From Acidobacteriota bacterium (lineage in GTDB: Bacteria > Acidobacteriota > Vicinamibacteria > Vicinamibacterales > UBA2999), in the NCBI GenBank assembly GCA_016210845.1, contig JACQTK010000275.1, positions 1 to 37,146 of the forward strand: a DNA stretch of 37,146 nt, in the 5' to 3' direction. Shown one piece after another: positions 28,171 to 37,146 of this stretch; position 1 is the first letter of the stretch; each line of letters starts with the position of its first letter. The translations under genes and the position numbers were made by a program. Below the pieces are notes generated by a model. The model was not told where the DNA came from, ran no database searches, and saw nothing but the letters and a program-made list of their open reading frames with translations.

Positions 28171-29420
28171 CGAAGAGCCTCCATCACGCTCTGCACGTCC
28201 TTGTCGCCGCGACCGGACAGATTGATCAGGATGATGGTGCCCTCGTCGACGTCGCGTGCCAGCTGCATCGTGTACGCGACCGCATGTGCGGACTCGAGCG
28301 CGGGAAGGATGCCTTCGAGCCGCGCCAGCGCTTGGAAGCCCCCGAGCGCTTCGGCGTCCGAGACGTGGGCGTACTCCGTGCGGCCGAGGTCGCGCAGCCA
28401 CGCGTGCTCCGGACCGACGGCGGCGTAGTCGAGCCCCGCCGAGATCGAGTGCGTGAGCTCGATGTTGCCAGCCTCGTCCTGGAGCACGAACGTTCGAGTC
28501 CCCTGCAGCACGCCCGTGCTGCCTCCGGCAAATCGCGCGGCGTGGCGGCCCGGAGCAATCCGCTCGCCCCCGGCCTCCACGCCGACGAGCCGCACGCCCG
28601 CGTCGTCCATGAACCCGTCGAAGATGCCCATGGCGTTGCTGCCGCCGCCGACGCACGCGACGACGACGTCCGGCAGGCGGCTCACCTGATCGAGCATCTG
28701 GCGCCGCGCCTCGCGGCCGATCACCGACTGGAACTCGCGGACCATCAGCGGGTAGGGATGCGGACCGAGCGCGGAGCCGAGCAGGTAGTACGTATCGGTG
28801 ACGTTGGCCACCCAGTCGCGCATCGCCTCGTTGATCGCGTCCTTGAGCGTGCGGCTGCCCGCATCCACGCGCCGCACCGTTGCCCCGAGCAGCTCCATTC
28901 GGACGACGTTGAGCGCCTGGCGGCGCATGTCTTCGGCGCCCATGTAGACGTGGCACTCGAGGCCGAGCAGCGCGCAGGCGGTGGCGGTGGCAACGCCGTG
29001 CTGGCCGGCGCCGGTCTCCGCCACCACGCGGCGCTTGCCCATCCGCCTGGCGAGCAGGGCCTGGCCGAGCGCGTTGTTGATCTTGTGCGCGCCAGTGTGC
29101 GTGAGGTCTTCCCGCTTCAGAAGGATTCGCACCCCCTTCGCCTTACCCGCCTCCTCCGCCAGCCGTCTCGCCTCATAGAGCGGCGTTGGCCTGCCGACGT
29201 AGTGGGTCAGGAGCCGTTCGAGCTCGTCGCGAAACGCGGCATCCGCGCGTGCCGCGAAATAGCCGGCCGCCAGCTCCTCGATCGGGGCCACGAGCGTCTC
29301 GGGCACGAAGCGCCCGCCGTATGGGCCGAAATAGCCCCGCGCGTCCGGGTCACGGCGTCCAAACAGCGGACGCTCAGGCTCCGTTGGGTTCACGACATCC
29401 ACTCGCTTCACGTCCGTCAC
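28167..29420 (-). CDS. trpB: tryptophan synthase beta subunit
   Basis: [53 protein letters not shown] overlap with trpF. Confidence 0.97.
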   Translation of the reverse strand: MTDVKRVDVVNPTEPERPLFGRRDPDARGYFGPYGGRFVPETLVAPIEELAAGYFAARADAAFRDELERLLTHYVGRPTPLYEARRLAEEAGKAKGVRILLKREDLTHTGAHKINNALGQALLARRMGKRRVVAETGAGQHGVATATACALLGLECHVYMGAEDMRRQALNVVRMELLGATVRRVDAGSRTLKDAINEAMRDWVANVTDTYYLLGSALGPHPYPLMVREFQSVIGREARRQMLDQVSRLPDVVVACVGGGSNAMGIFDGFMDDAGVRLVGVEAGGERIAPGRHAARFAGGSTGVLQGTRTFVLQDEAGNIELTHSISAGLDYAAVGPEHAWLRDLGRTEYAHVSDAEALGGFQALARLEGILPALESAHAVAYTMQLARDVDEGTIILINLSGRGDKDVQSVMEALR

Positions 29421-30031
29421 AGCTCCAATGCCTCGCGCGCCGCGGTCAGAAAGCGCGCTACCTTGTCGGGATCCTTTACGCCCGGCGTCTCCTCGACGCC
29501 TGAGGATACGTCCACGCCAAAGGGCCGCACCGCGGCCACGGCGTCGGCCACGTTGGCCGCCGTGAGCCCTCCTGCCAGCACCACGCGCCAGCCGCGCGCC
29601 ACCTCGGCCGCGCGCGGCCAATCCCCCGTCAGTCCCGTCCCTCCGCGTCGAACCGGGTCGGGGGTGTCCAGGAGGAACGTCGTCGCGGCCGGCCATGCCG
29701 CGCACGTTCGCTCCGCCTGGTCCACGCTCACTGCGCGCAGCACCGGACACGCCAGCGCCGCCGCGTAGGAAGGCGGCTCGTCGCCGTGGAGCTGTACGGA
29801 TCCGATGCCGCTTCGTCCCATCACGGCGCAAATCCCTTCGAGTGACTCGTTCACGAACACCCCGACCGCCTGCACGTGCGATGGCAGCGCGGAGACGATG
29901 CCTGCTGCACGTTCCGGCGCGACGTATCTGGGGCTCCGCGGCCAGAAGACGAACCCCAGCGCCGTGGCGCCGTGCTCGACCGCCCACAACGCGTCGCCCA
30001 GCCGCGTGATGCCGCAGACTTTGATGAACAT
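29417..30031 (-). CDS. trpF: phosphoribosylanthranilate isomerase
   Basis: [37 protein letters not shown]. Confidence 0.95.
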   Translation of the reverse strand: MFIKVCGITRLGDALWAVEHGATALGFVFWPRSPRYVAPERAAGIVSALPSHVQAVGVFVNESLEGICAVMGRSGIGSVQLHGDEPPSYAAALACPVLRAVSVDQAERTCAAWPAATTFLLDTPDPVRRGGTGLTGDWPRAAEVARGWRVVLAGGLTAANVADAVAAVRPFGVDVSSGVEETPGVKDPDKVARFLTAAREALEL

Positions 30032-30038
30032 GCGCTCT

Positions 30039-30098
30039 CCCGTGGGGCGAGCCTTGTCAGGCTCGCCATCGCGGACCTGACAAGGTCCGCGCCACGGG
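30039..30098. repeat. nested three-stem palindrome (paired REP-like hairpins in a closing stem)
   Basis: CCCGTGG [GGCGAGCCT TGTC AGGCTCGCC] ATC [GCGGACCT GACA AGGTCCGC] G CCACGGG. Confidence 0.9.
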
Positions 30099-30890
30099 CC
30101 CCTCAATCAACTCGGCGATCGCACGCGCCGGGTCCGGATCGGTCATGAACCGTTCTCCGATCAGGAACGCCCGGTACCCCGCTGCGGCGAGCCGCTCGAG
30201 ATCCGCGCGCGTCTGCAGCCCGCTCTCGCTGACGGAGATGATGCCGCGGGGGATCTTCGGCGCCAGGCGATACGACCCCTCCACGTCCACCTGCAGCGTC
30301 CTGAGGTTCCGGTTGTTCACGCCCACCACGCGCGCGCCGCAATCCACGGCCCGCGCCAGCTCGCCTTCGTCGTGGACCTCGACCAGCGCCGCGAGCCCGA
30401 GATCCCATGCCCGTGCCTGCAGCCGCGACAGCTCGGCCTGCTCCAGCGCGGCCACGATCAGCAGCACCGCATCGGCCCCCGCCGCGCGCGCCTCCAGCAG
30501 CTGATAGTCGTCGACGATGAAGTCCTTGCGGAGCAGCGGAAGCGCCACCTGCCGCCGGACGGCGGCCAGATGCTCCGGCGCGCCATCGAAGAACGTCGGC
30601 TCGGTCAGCACGGAGATCGCCGCCGCCCCACCAGCCTCGTACCGCCGCGCGATGGCTGCGGGGTCGTACTCAGCCGTCAGGACCCCTCTGGACGGCGAGC
30701 GGCGCTTGCACTCCGCGATGACGTTCGCGCGCCCCGCCGCGCCGAGCGCCGCCTCGAATCGGGGTCCGTCCGGCGCCATGGCCAGCGCGCGCCGCTCCAA
30801 TGCCGCCATCGGCTCGCGCTCCCGCCGTACGTCGGTGATGCGCCGCGTGGCGGCGACAATCGTTCGCAGCAGGTCGGGCGCCGCCCTCAC
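30057..30890 (-). CDS. trpC: indole-3-glycerol-phosphate synthase
   Basis: VIAECKRRSPSRG, LLRKDFIVDDYQL, VGVNNRNLRTLQVD, SVSESGLQ; GTGA overlap with trpD. Confidence 0.96.
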   Translation of the reverse strand: MRAAPDLLRTIVAATRRITDVRREREPMAALERRALAMAPDGPRFEAALGAAGRANVIAECKRRSPSRGVLTAEYDPAAIARRYEAGGAAAISVLTEPTFFDGAPEHLAAVRRQVALPLLRKDFIVDDYQLLEARAAGADAVLLIVAALEQAELSRLQARAWDLGLAALVEVHDEGELARAVDCGARVVGVNNRNLRTLQVDVEGSYRLAPKIPRGIISVSESGLQTRADLERLAAAGYRAFLIGERFMTDPDPARAIAELIEGPVARTLSGPRWRA

Positions 30891-31929
30891 ACCCCCTCCC
30901 TGCCCTGAGCTGCGTCGAAGGGCGCGTGTGAGGCGCGCGCCATGGTATCGAGCGTCGTGCGCGCCGCGCCGGAGTCGATGGCCAGCGCCGCGCGATCGAT
31001 GCCCTCGCGGACCGTCGCGGCCGCTCCGGCCGCGAACAGCGCGGCACCCGCGTTCAGCAGCACGACATCACGCTGCGGGCCGCGTGCTCCACCGAGCACC
31101 TCCCGAACGATCGCCGCGTTGGCCGGCGCGTCGCCGCCCTTCAAATCGGCGGCCGACGCCTTTGCAATGCCGAAGTCCGCGGGGTGCACGTAGAACGTGT
31201 TGACGGCTCCACCCCGACACTCCGAGACCTTCGTGTGGCCGGTCGTCGAGATCTCGTCGATGCCGTCCGCGCCGTGCACGACCCACGCGCGATCGGAGCC
31301 GAGCATGAGAAGCGCGCGGGCGAGCAGCTCGGTGAGCTCCGGCCGCGGTACACCCACGATCTGCCGCCGTGCGCCGGCCGGATTCGTCAACGGTCCGAGC
31401 AGGTTGAACGCCGTCCGGATGCCGAGCTCGCGGCGCGTCTGCGCGGCGTGCTTCATCGAGGGATGGAACGTCGGCGCGAAGAAGAACGCGATGTCGGCGG
31501 CGCGCAGCGTCCGCTCGACCGCCTCTGGCGCGGCGGCCACGTTGACGCCGAGCTGCTCGAAGACGTCCGCGCTGCCGCACCGGCTCGACACGGACCGGTT
31601 GCCGTGTTTGGCCACCCTGACGCCACAGGCCGCCACCACGACCGCCGCCGCCGACGAGATGTTGAACGTCCCTGACCGATCGCCGCCGGTGCCACACGTA
31701 TCGAACACGTCGCCGGCCGGCGCGGACAGCGTCACCGCCTGCTCGCGCATCGTTCGCGCGAAGCCCACGATTTCCGCAGGCCGCTCCCCTTTCATGACGA
31801 GCGCCGCCAGCAGCGCAGCCAGCGACGCCGCGGGCGCGCGTCCCGCCATGACCTCGCGCATCGCGGCCGCGGCCTCGCTCTCGGTGAGGTCCTCGCGCCG
31901 AACCAGCTTCTCGAGCAGCTCGGTGAACA

Positions 31930-31930
<1 letters not shown>
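30887..31930 (-). CDS. trpD: anthranilate phosphoribosyltransferase
   Basis: DTCGTGGDRSGTFNISSA, KHGNRSVSSRCGSADVFEQLG; TGATG overlap with trpG. Confidence 0.96.
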
Positions 31931-32496
<566 letters not shown>

Positions 32497-32509
32497 TCGT
32501 GTTCCCGCA

Positions 32510-32531
32510 GGGCCGGCCTTCAGGCCGGCCC
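32510..32531. repeat. REP-like palindrome
   Basis: GGGCCGGCCT-TC-AGGCCGGCCC between trpE and trpG. Confidence 0.85.
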
Positions 32532-32532
32532 G

Positions 32533-33999
32533 TCACAACCCTCGTTGCGCCAGTTCCAGCGCCTGAATCACGCCGCGGGCCTTGTCGCGCGTCTCCTCGT
32601 ACTCCGCTGCGGGATTGGAATCGGCCACGATGCCCGCACCCGCCTGCACGTACGCGCGCCCGTTCTCGATGAGCACCGTGCGAATGGTGATGCAGAAATC
32701 CAGATTGCCCGCGAAGTCCAGGTACCCGACGGCGCCCGCGTAGACGCCCCGGCGGCGGTTCTCGAGCTCGGCGATGAGCTCCATGGCCCGCACCTTCGGC
32801 GCCCCCGACACGGTGCCCGCCGGAAAACACGCCACCAGCGCGTCGAGGCGGTCGTGCTCGTCCGACAGCCGGCCCTCGACGATCGACACGAGGTGCATGA
32901 CGTGCGAGTAGCGCTCGAGCGTCATGTACGTGGGCACCTTGACCGTTCCATATGCCGACACGCGTCCCAGATCGTTGCGCCCGAGATCGACGAGCATCAC
33001 GTGCTCGGCCCGCTCCTTCTCGTTGCGCTTCAGCTCCTCGGCCAGCCGCTGATCCTCCTCTTCGGTGCCGCCGCGCGGCCGCGTGCCCGCAATCGGATGG
33101 GTTTGGATGCGGTGGCCCTCCACCCGCACGAGCATCTCCGGCGACGATCCGACGATCGAGCGCCCGCCCATGCGGATGAAGTACATGTAGGGCGACGGGT
33201 TCACGTGCCGCAGCGCGCGGTAGGCGGTGAAGGGCTCGGCGGCAAACGGCGCCTCGAACCGCTGCGACAGCACTACCTGATAGACGTCTCCGGCGGCGAT
33301 GTACTCCTTGGCCGCCCGGACCATCCGCTCGAACTCTTCACGCGTGACGTTCGACGTGATGTCGATCGGCTGGCCGTCGACGGGCACTGCCTTCGAGAGC
33401 GCACGCTCGAGCTCCCGCTCGACGAACTCGATCTTGGCCCGCGCGAACTGATACAGCGATTCGAGATCCTCGTCCCCCGAGATCCTCGCGTTGGCGACGA
33501 TGAGGATGCGGTGGCGCACGTGGTCGAAGGCGAGCACGGTGTCGAACAGCATGAATCCCGCCTCGTCCTCGTCGGTGTGGGCTGGCTGCAGCGTCACCGG
33601 CTCGAACCACGCGGCGGCGTCGTACCCCAGGTATCCCACGGCTCCTCCGGTGAATCGGGGCAGCCCGGGCACGAACGGCGAATGAAATCCGGCCATCAGC
33701 TCTCGCAGCGTGGCGATGAACGGCCTGTCGGAGGTCGAGGTCTCGCCCGCCCGTTCGACGATCGTCCTGCCGCCGCGCGAGCGCAGGATGAGAAACGGAT
33801 CCTTGCCGAGGAACGAGTAGCGTCCCACCTGCTCGCCGCCCTCCACCGACTCGAGCAGGAACGCGTAGTCCGAGTGCTCGGCGATCTTCAGGAAGGCCGA
33901 CACGGGCGTCAGCAGGTCCGCGACGATCTCCTTGTAGACCGGCACGAACGTCCCGCGCTGGGCCAGCTCCCGAAACTGCTCGAACGTCGTGATATGCAT
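32533..33999 (-). CDS. trpE: anthranilate synthase component I
   Basis: VGRYSFLGKDPF, SPSPYMYFIRMGGRSIVGSSPEMLVRVEG, PIAGTRPRGGTEEED, FPAGTVSGAPKVRAMELI. Confidence 0.96.
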   Translation of the reverse strand: MHITTFEQFRELAQRGTFVPVYKEIVADLLTPVSAFLKIAEHSDYAFLLESVEGGEQVGRYSFLGKDPFLILRSRGGRTIVERAGETSTSDRPFIATLRELMAGFHSPFVPGLPRFTGGAVGYLGYDAAAWFEPVTLQPAHTDEDEAGFMLFDTVLAFDHVRHRILIVANARISGDEDLESLYQFARAKIEFVERELERALSKAVPVDGQPIDITSNVTREEFERMVRAAKEYIAAGDVYQVVLSQRFEAPFAAEPFTAYRALRHVNPSPYMYFIRMGGRSIVGSSPEMLVRVEGHRIQTHPIAGTRPRGGTEEEDQRLAEELKRNEKERAEHVMLVDLGRNDLGRVSAYGTVKVPTYMTLERYSHVMHLVSIVEGRLSDEHDRLDALVACFPAGTVSGAPKVRAMELIAELENRRRGVYAGAVGYLDFAGNLDFCITIRTVLIENGRAYVQAGAGIVADSNPAAEYEETRDKARGVIQALELAQRGL

Positions 34000-34023
34000 T
34001 GATCTTCGGTCGGCGCACGTGAC

Positions 34024-34098
34024 GCGCACGCTGAAGCGTGCGCTCTACCTCGCGCCGTGGTCCCCCATGTTCTGTAGAGCGGGGGCTTCAGCCCCCGC
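34024..34098. repeat. pair of inverted REP-like palindromes (BIME-like)
   Basis: GCGCACGCT-GA-AGCGTGCGC-TCTAC (34024-34048) and GTAGA-GCGGGGGCT-TC-AGCCCCCGC (34074-34098). Confidence 0.9.
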
Positions 34099-35607
34099 GG
34101 CCCCCGTCTCAGCGGTCTCCGCGAGGGCCCGCTGCGCCGCCTCGCGCATCACACCCGACGGCGCACGCTGTCCCGTCCACCACGCAAACTGCCGCTCTGC
34201 CTGCGCGACGAGCATCGGCAGCCCATCGAGCGTCGCGCATCCCGCCTCGCCCGCCTCGCGGAGAAGCCGCGACCTGCCGATGCCATAGGTCAGGTCGTAC
34301 ACGAGCCGACCGTCGAACCGCCCCCCCGGCAGCGGCGACTCGTCCCGCGCCGCGGCGCCTCCAAGCGGCGTGCAGTTCACGAGCAGATCCCATGAGCCTG
34401 CGGCCGGGGGCCAGGCTGCGGCCCGAACGGTCTGTCCGTTCCGGCTCAAGTCGGACGCCATCACGCGCGCCTGGTGCTCGCGCCTGGCATGGACGGTGAC
34501 CGTGGCGCCGCGCGACGCGAGCGCCGCGACGACCGCCCGTGCCGCGCCGCCCGCGCCGAGGACCGCCGCGCGCAGGCCGGAATGGAGGGACAGGACCTCG
34601 TCGAGCGGCTCGAGAAACCCGTCGACGTCGGTGTTCGTCGCTTCCCAGTTGGGGCCCGGCAGCGCCGTGTCCGTACGAGCCACGCGCCTGAGGGTATTGG
34701 CGGCTCCCACCGCGCGTGCCAGCTCGTCGGCCGCCACCGCCGCCTTCAGGGCGTCGAGCTTGTAGGGAATCGTCACGCTGGCGCCCACGATCCCCAACGC
34801 ATCCGCGAACGCGAGGAAGTCCCCAAAGTCCGCGGCGCGCAGCGGGACATAGACGGCGTCGACGCCAGAGGCGGCGAACGCCGCGTTGTGCATCGCCGGC
34901 GAGATCGAATGCGTCGCGGTGGCGCCCACGACGCCGTAGACGGCCGTCCTCGGACCGGTGTGTCGAAAACGAAACTGCTCCAGCATGCACCGCGCGGACA
35001 GTTGGCCGGGCGCCACCCCGTTGCCTGCATAGGTCCAGGGCGACCCGAACCGCGACGCGAGCACGCGGCTGGCGACGCCAGCTTCCCCCATCCCAATCAC
35101 CACGGCATTCCCACCACGAGCGACCTCGAGCAGCGGCAGCATGTCGGTCAGACGCGAGGCGGTGACCGCGACTTTGATCACGGGAGCGCCCGTGCCGCGC
35201 ATGGCGCGCACGCGGTCCGGCAGATCTGCCGGCACTCCAGAGAAGTCGTGCGACGAGACGAGGATCCGCCCTCGGTGCTGCCGGATCAGGCTGTGGAACG
35301 CGGAGCCTTCTGGAATCTGCCGGAGGGTCTGCCACTCGACGTCCACGTGCTCGGCTCCGAGCTCGAGCGCCCGGGCGAGGATGGCGTGCCGCTCCTCTTC
35401 GCTGCCTTCGAACCGTCCGCCCTCCCAGGCCGGACGGCACGTCACGATCACCGGCCGGCGCCGCCCCGCCAGCGCGCGATCGACATCGAGATCGAGCACG
35501 CCATCGAGGCGCAGCTCGACCATATCGCCCATCGCCGCGTCGCGTGCCGCGACGAGCTCGGCCATCGTCGCGCCGGTCACCGTCTCGCACAGGAGCGAAG
35601 CTGCCAT
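34045..35607 (-). CDS. aroDE: bifunctional type I 3-dehydroquinate dehydratase / shikimate dehydrogenase
   Basis: MVELRLDGV, VIVTCRPAWEGG, VKVAVTASRLTDMLPLL region, then YGVVGATATHSISPAMHNAAF and AVLGAGGAARAVVAAL; ATG 35607 chosen over TTG 35628. Confidence 0.93.
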   Translation of the reverse strand: MAASLLCETVTGATMAELVAARDAAMGDMVELRLDGVLDLDVDRALAGRRRPVIVTCRPAWEGGRFEGSEEERHAILARALELGAEHVDVEWQTLRQIPEGSAFHSLIRQHRGRILVSSHDFSGVPADLPDRVRAMRGTGAPVIKVAVTASRLTDMLPLLEVARGGNAVVIGMGEAGVASRVLASRFGSPWTYAGNGVAPGQLSARCMLEQFRFRHTGPRTAVYGVVGATATHSISPAMHNAAFAASGVDAVYVPLRAADFGDFLAFADALGIVGASVTIPYKLDALKAAVAADELARAVGAANTLRRVARTDTALPGPNWEATNTDVDGFLEPLDEVLSLHSGLRAAVLGAGGAARAVVAALASRGATVTVHARREHQARVMASDLSRNGQTVRAAAWPPAAGSWDLLVNCTPLGGAAARDESPLPGGRFDGRLVYDLTYGIGRSRLLREAGEAGCATLDGLPMLVAQAERQFAWWTGQRAPSGVMREAAQRALAETAETGAAGAEAPALQNMGDHGAR

Positions 35608-35648
35608 AAAAGAAAAACGCCTCTTCAACCGGGTTGGCTGAAGAGGCG
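35608..35648 (-). terminator. intrinsic terminator (attenuator 3:4 hairpin)
   Basis: Minus strand CGCCTCTTCA-GCCAACCCGGT-TGAAGAGGCG followed by TTTTTCTTTT. Confidence 0.93.
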
Positions 35649-35702
35649 CGATGTCGGCTGAACTCGTTCTCGTGACGTCTTAGACGCTGGCCGCCCCTTC
35701 AG
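35638..35702 (-). promoter_or_regulatory. antiterminator (2:3) pairing region of the trp attenuator
   Basis: CTGAAGGGGCG (35702-35692) pairs with CGCCTCTTCAG (35648-35638): 11 bp with one G-U, mutually exclusive with the terminator. Confidence 0.85.
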
Positions 35703-35772
35703 TCGCAGTCCGATACCACCACCAGTAGCTGGCGTAGCTCGGCGCAACGGAGAAGGTAAAGGCGTGAGCCAT
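35680..35772 (-). CDS. trpL: trp operon leader peptide MAHAFTFSVAPSYASYWWWYRTATEGAASV
   Basis: Short ORF with tandem TGGTGGTGG (35716-35724) followed by TAT, between a promoter and the terminator, upstream of aroDE-trp genes. Confidence 0.93.
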   Translation of the reverse strand: MAHAFTFSVAPSYASYWWWYRTATEGAASV

Positions 35773-35794
35773 CAGCGAAAGAGACGAATGTCGC

Positions 35795-35824
35795 AGCGTA
35801 TCGCAGTCTCCGTGGGGCTGTCAA
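35795..35824 (-). promoter_or_regulatory. sigma70-like promoter for the leader
   Basis: TTGACA (35824-35819) - N18 - TACGCT (35800-35795), about 20 nt upstream of the leader ATG. Confidence 0.6.
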
Positions 35825-35880
35825 CCTTTTGAGGGCGCAGGGCCTTGCAGTTTCAAGGGTTTGCCCGTATCTTCAACCCA

Positions 35881-35900
35881 GGCGGACCTGAAGGTCCGCC
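35881..35900. repeat. REP-like palindrome
   Basis: GGCGGACCT-GA-AGGTCCGCC followed by TCTCAC. Confidence 0.85.
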
Positions 35901-35932
35901 TCTCACGTCTGACCGCGTACGGCCGCTCAACT

Positions 35933-37146
35933 ATGTCTATTCGCAGCGTTGCCCCGGTGCTCGCCCTTCTGTTGTTCGTCGCGGCGGGTCTTCCGGCCCA
36001 GAGCCGGACGTTTCCCGTGGACGAGATTCGGGCGGGCATGGTCGGGGTCGGCCGGACGGTCTTCCAGGGCGACCGCCTGGAGGACTTCACGGTCCACATC
36101 CTGGGCGTGCTGCGCAACGTCATCGGCACGAGGCGAAACCTGATCCTTGCGCGTCTCGAGGGCGGCCCGCTGGCGGAGACCGGGGTCATCGCGGGGATGA
36201 GCGGCAGCCCCGTCTACATCGACGGCCGGCTGGTCGGTGCGGTGTCGTACTCCCTCGGCCAGTTCTCCAAGGAACCCATCGCGGGGATCACGCCCATCGG
36301 CGAGATGATCGAGGCGGCGACCTTCGCCGCGCCTCGTCGCCGGGCCGCACGCGTGGAGCTGCAGATGCCGCTCACGCCCGAGGGCTTTCGCCTGTCGCTG
36401 CGCCAGGCGTTCGATTGGATGCGCCCGTTCGCCGACAGTCCGGCCGACGTTCAGGTCTTTGGGGCCGCAGGGCTCGGCGCGGGCATCGGGACGATGCTGC
36501 GGCCGATTGCCACGCCCTTGACGCTCGGCGGCTTCGACGCCACGTTCATCGATCCGATCGCCGCGGTGCTGCGCGACCAGGGGTTCGTGCCCGTGCTGGC
36601 CGGCAGCTCGGCCCAGGACACGCCGCAGGCCTCGCTGCCGCTGCGGCCGGGCGATCCCATTGGCGTCGCGCTCATGAGCGGCGACCTCGAGCTCGGCGCC
36701 ACGGGCACCGTCACGGAGGTGGACGGCACCCGCGTATACGCGTTCGGTCACCCCTTCTACGGCTTGGGGCCGACGCAGTTCCCGATGACGCGCGCCTACG
36801 TCCACGCCGTGCTGCCCAGCCTCGTGAGCTCGATGAAGATCGCCAGCACCGGCGAGGTGATCGGCACCATCCAGCAGGACCGCTTCACCACGATCGCGGG
36901 GACGCTCGGCCCGGGACCCTCGCTCATCCCGATCACCCTCAACCTCACGTCCGAGCGCGGCACGCGCAAGACCTTCACGATGCGCATGGTGAACGACCAG
37001 CTCTTCACGCCGCTGCTCGCCTACCTGTCGATCATGAACACGCTGAGCGCCTACGAGCGCCAGAATGGCGCGGCCAGCTACGTCGTCCGCGGCAGCGCGT
37101 CGGTCAAGCGGCACGGCGACGTGGCGTTCGAAGACCTGTTCAGCGG
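35933..37146 (+). CDS. SpoIVB peptidase S55-domain protein (partial, runs off the window)
   Basis: MSIRSVAPVLALLLFVAAGLPAQSRTFPVDEIRAGMVGVGRTVFQGDRLEDFTVHILGVL ... GVIAGMSGSPVYIDGRLVGAVSYS ... YAFGHPFYGLG; absent from the ORF track because there is no stop in the window. Confidence 0.88.
   Translation, partial: MSIRSVAPVLALLLFVAAGLPAQSRTFPVDEIRAGMVGVGRTVFQGDRLEDFTVHILGVLRNVIGTRRNLILARLEGGPLAETGVIAGMSGSPVYIDGRLVGAVSYSLGQFSKEPIAGITPIGEMIEAATFAAPRRRAARVELQMPLTPEGFRLSLRQAFDWMRPFADSPADVQVFGAAGLGAGIGTMLRPIATPLTLGGFDATFIDPIAAVLRDQGFVPVLAGSSAQDTPQASLPLRPGDPIGVALMSGDLELGATGTVTEVDGTRVYAFGHPFYGLGPTQFPMTRAYVHAVLPSLVSSMKIASTGEVIGTIQQDRFTTIAGTLGPGPSLIPITLNLTSERGTRKTFTMRMVNDQLFTPLLAYLSIMNTLSAYERQNGAASYVVRGSASVKRHGDVAFEDLFS

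Noticed and set aside
27340-28956. Long 538-aa ORF covering trpA plus part of the trpB region
   Set aside because: Only the TrpA part is protein-like; the N-terminal extension is an out-of-frame reading of trpB in GC-rich DNA.
32545-34002. Long plus-strand ORFs opposite trpE, aroDE, pepA, glcD and others
   Set aside because: Antisense shadow ORFs typical of high-GC DNA, rich in R/H/A/D with no recognisable domains.
35607-35824. T-box, TRAP or riboswitch explanation for the trp leader
   Set aside because: No T-box core sequence or (G/U)AG repeat series was seen; the W-rich ORF with mutually exclusive hairpins is a sufficient explanation.

Overview
GC-rich, chromosome-like window; acidobacterial (Vicinamibacteria-like) origin is inferred from the ADOP-type permease and repeat style. 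Left to right: an AbiE-type toxin-antitoxin pair with a palindromic operator candidate; a truncated PD-(D/E)xK nuclease remnant; an ADOP/MacB-like permease; an ArsR-SRPBCC pair with a damaged 3' end; leucyl aminopeptidase; a PKD-like protein/hypothetical/glycosyltransferase operon; a JAMM peptidase, POTRA/beta-barrel protein and DUF4390-like set; an AMP-dependent acyl-CoA synthetase plus LarA-like protein; glcFED with a broken lactate/glycolate permease and a class-V aminotransferase; and an aromatic amino acid supraoperon on the minus strand, aroDE-trpEGDCFBA-aroQ-aroF-tyrA. A SpoIVB/S55-like gene runs off the right end. The strongest finding is a complete ribosome-mediated attenuator upstream of aroDE. 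It has a 30-aa leader peptide, MAHAFTFSVAPSYASYWWWYRTATEGAASV (not in the ORF track), an 11-bp antiterminator and a U-tract terminator. The second theme is a set of dispersed palindromes: REP-like hairpins with GTAG feet, a composite ACCAGCCAAGGG element and heptameric repeats. They sit at many operon junctions and appear to have been absorbed into coding sequences as stop codons, C-terminal tails, a signal-peptide N-terminus and an in-frame insertion in tyrA. All assignments come from reading the sequence; no database search was run.
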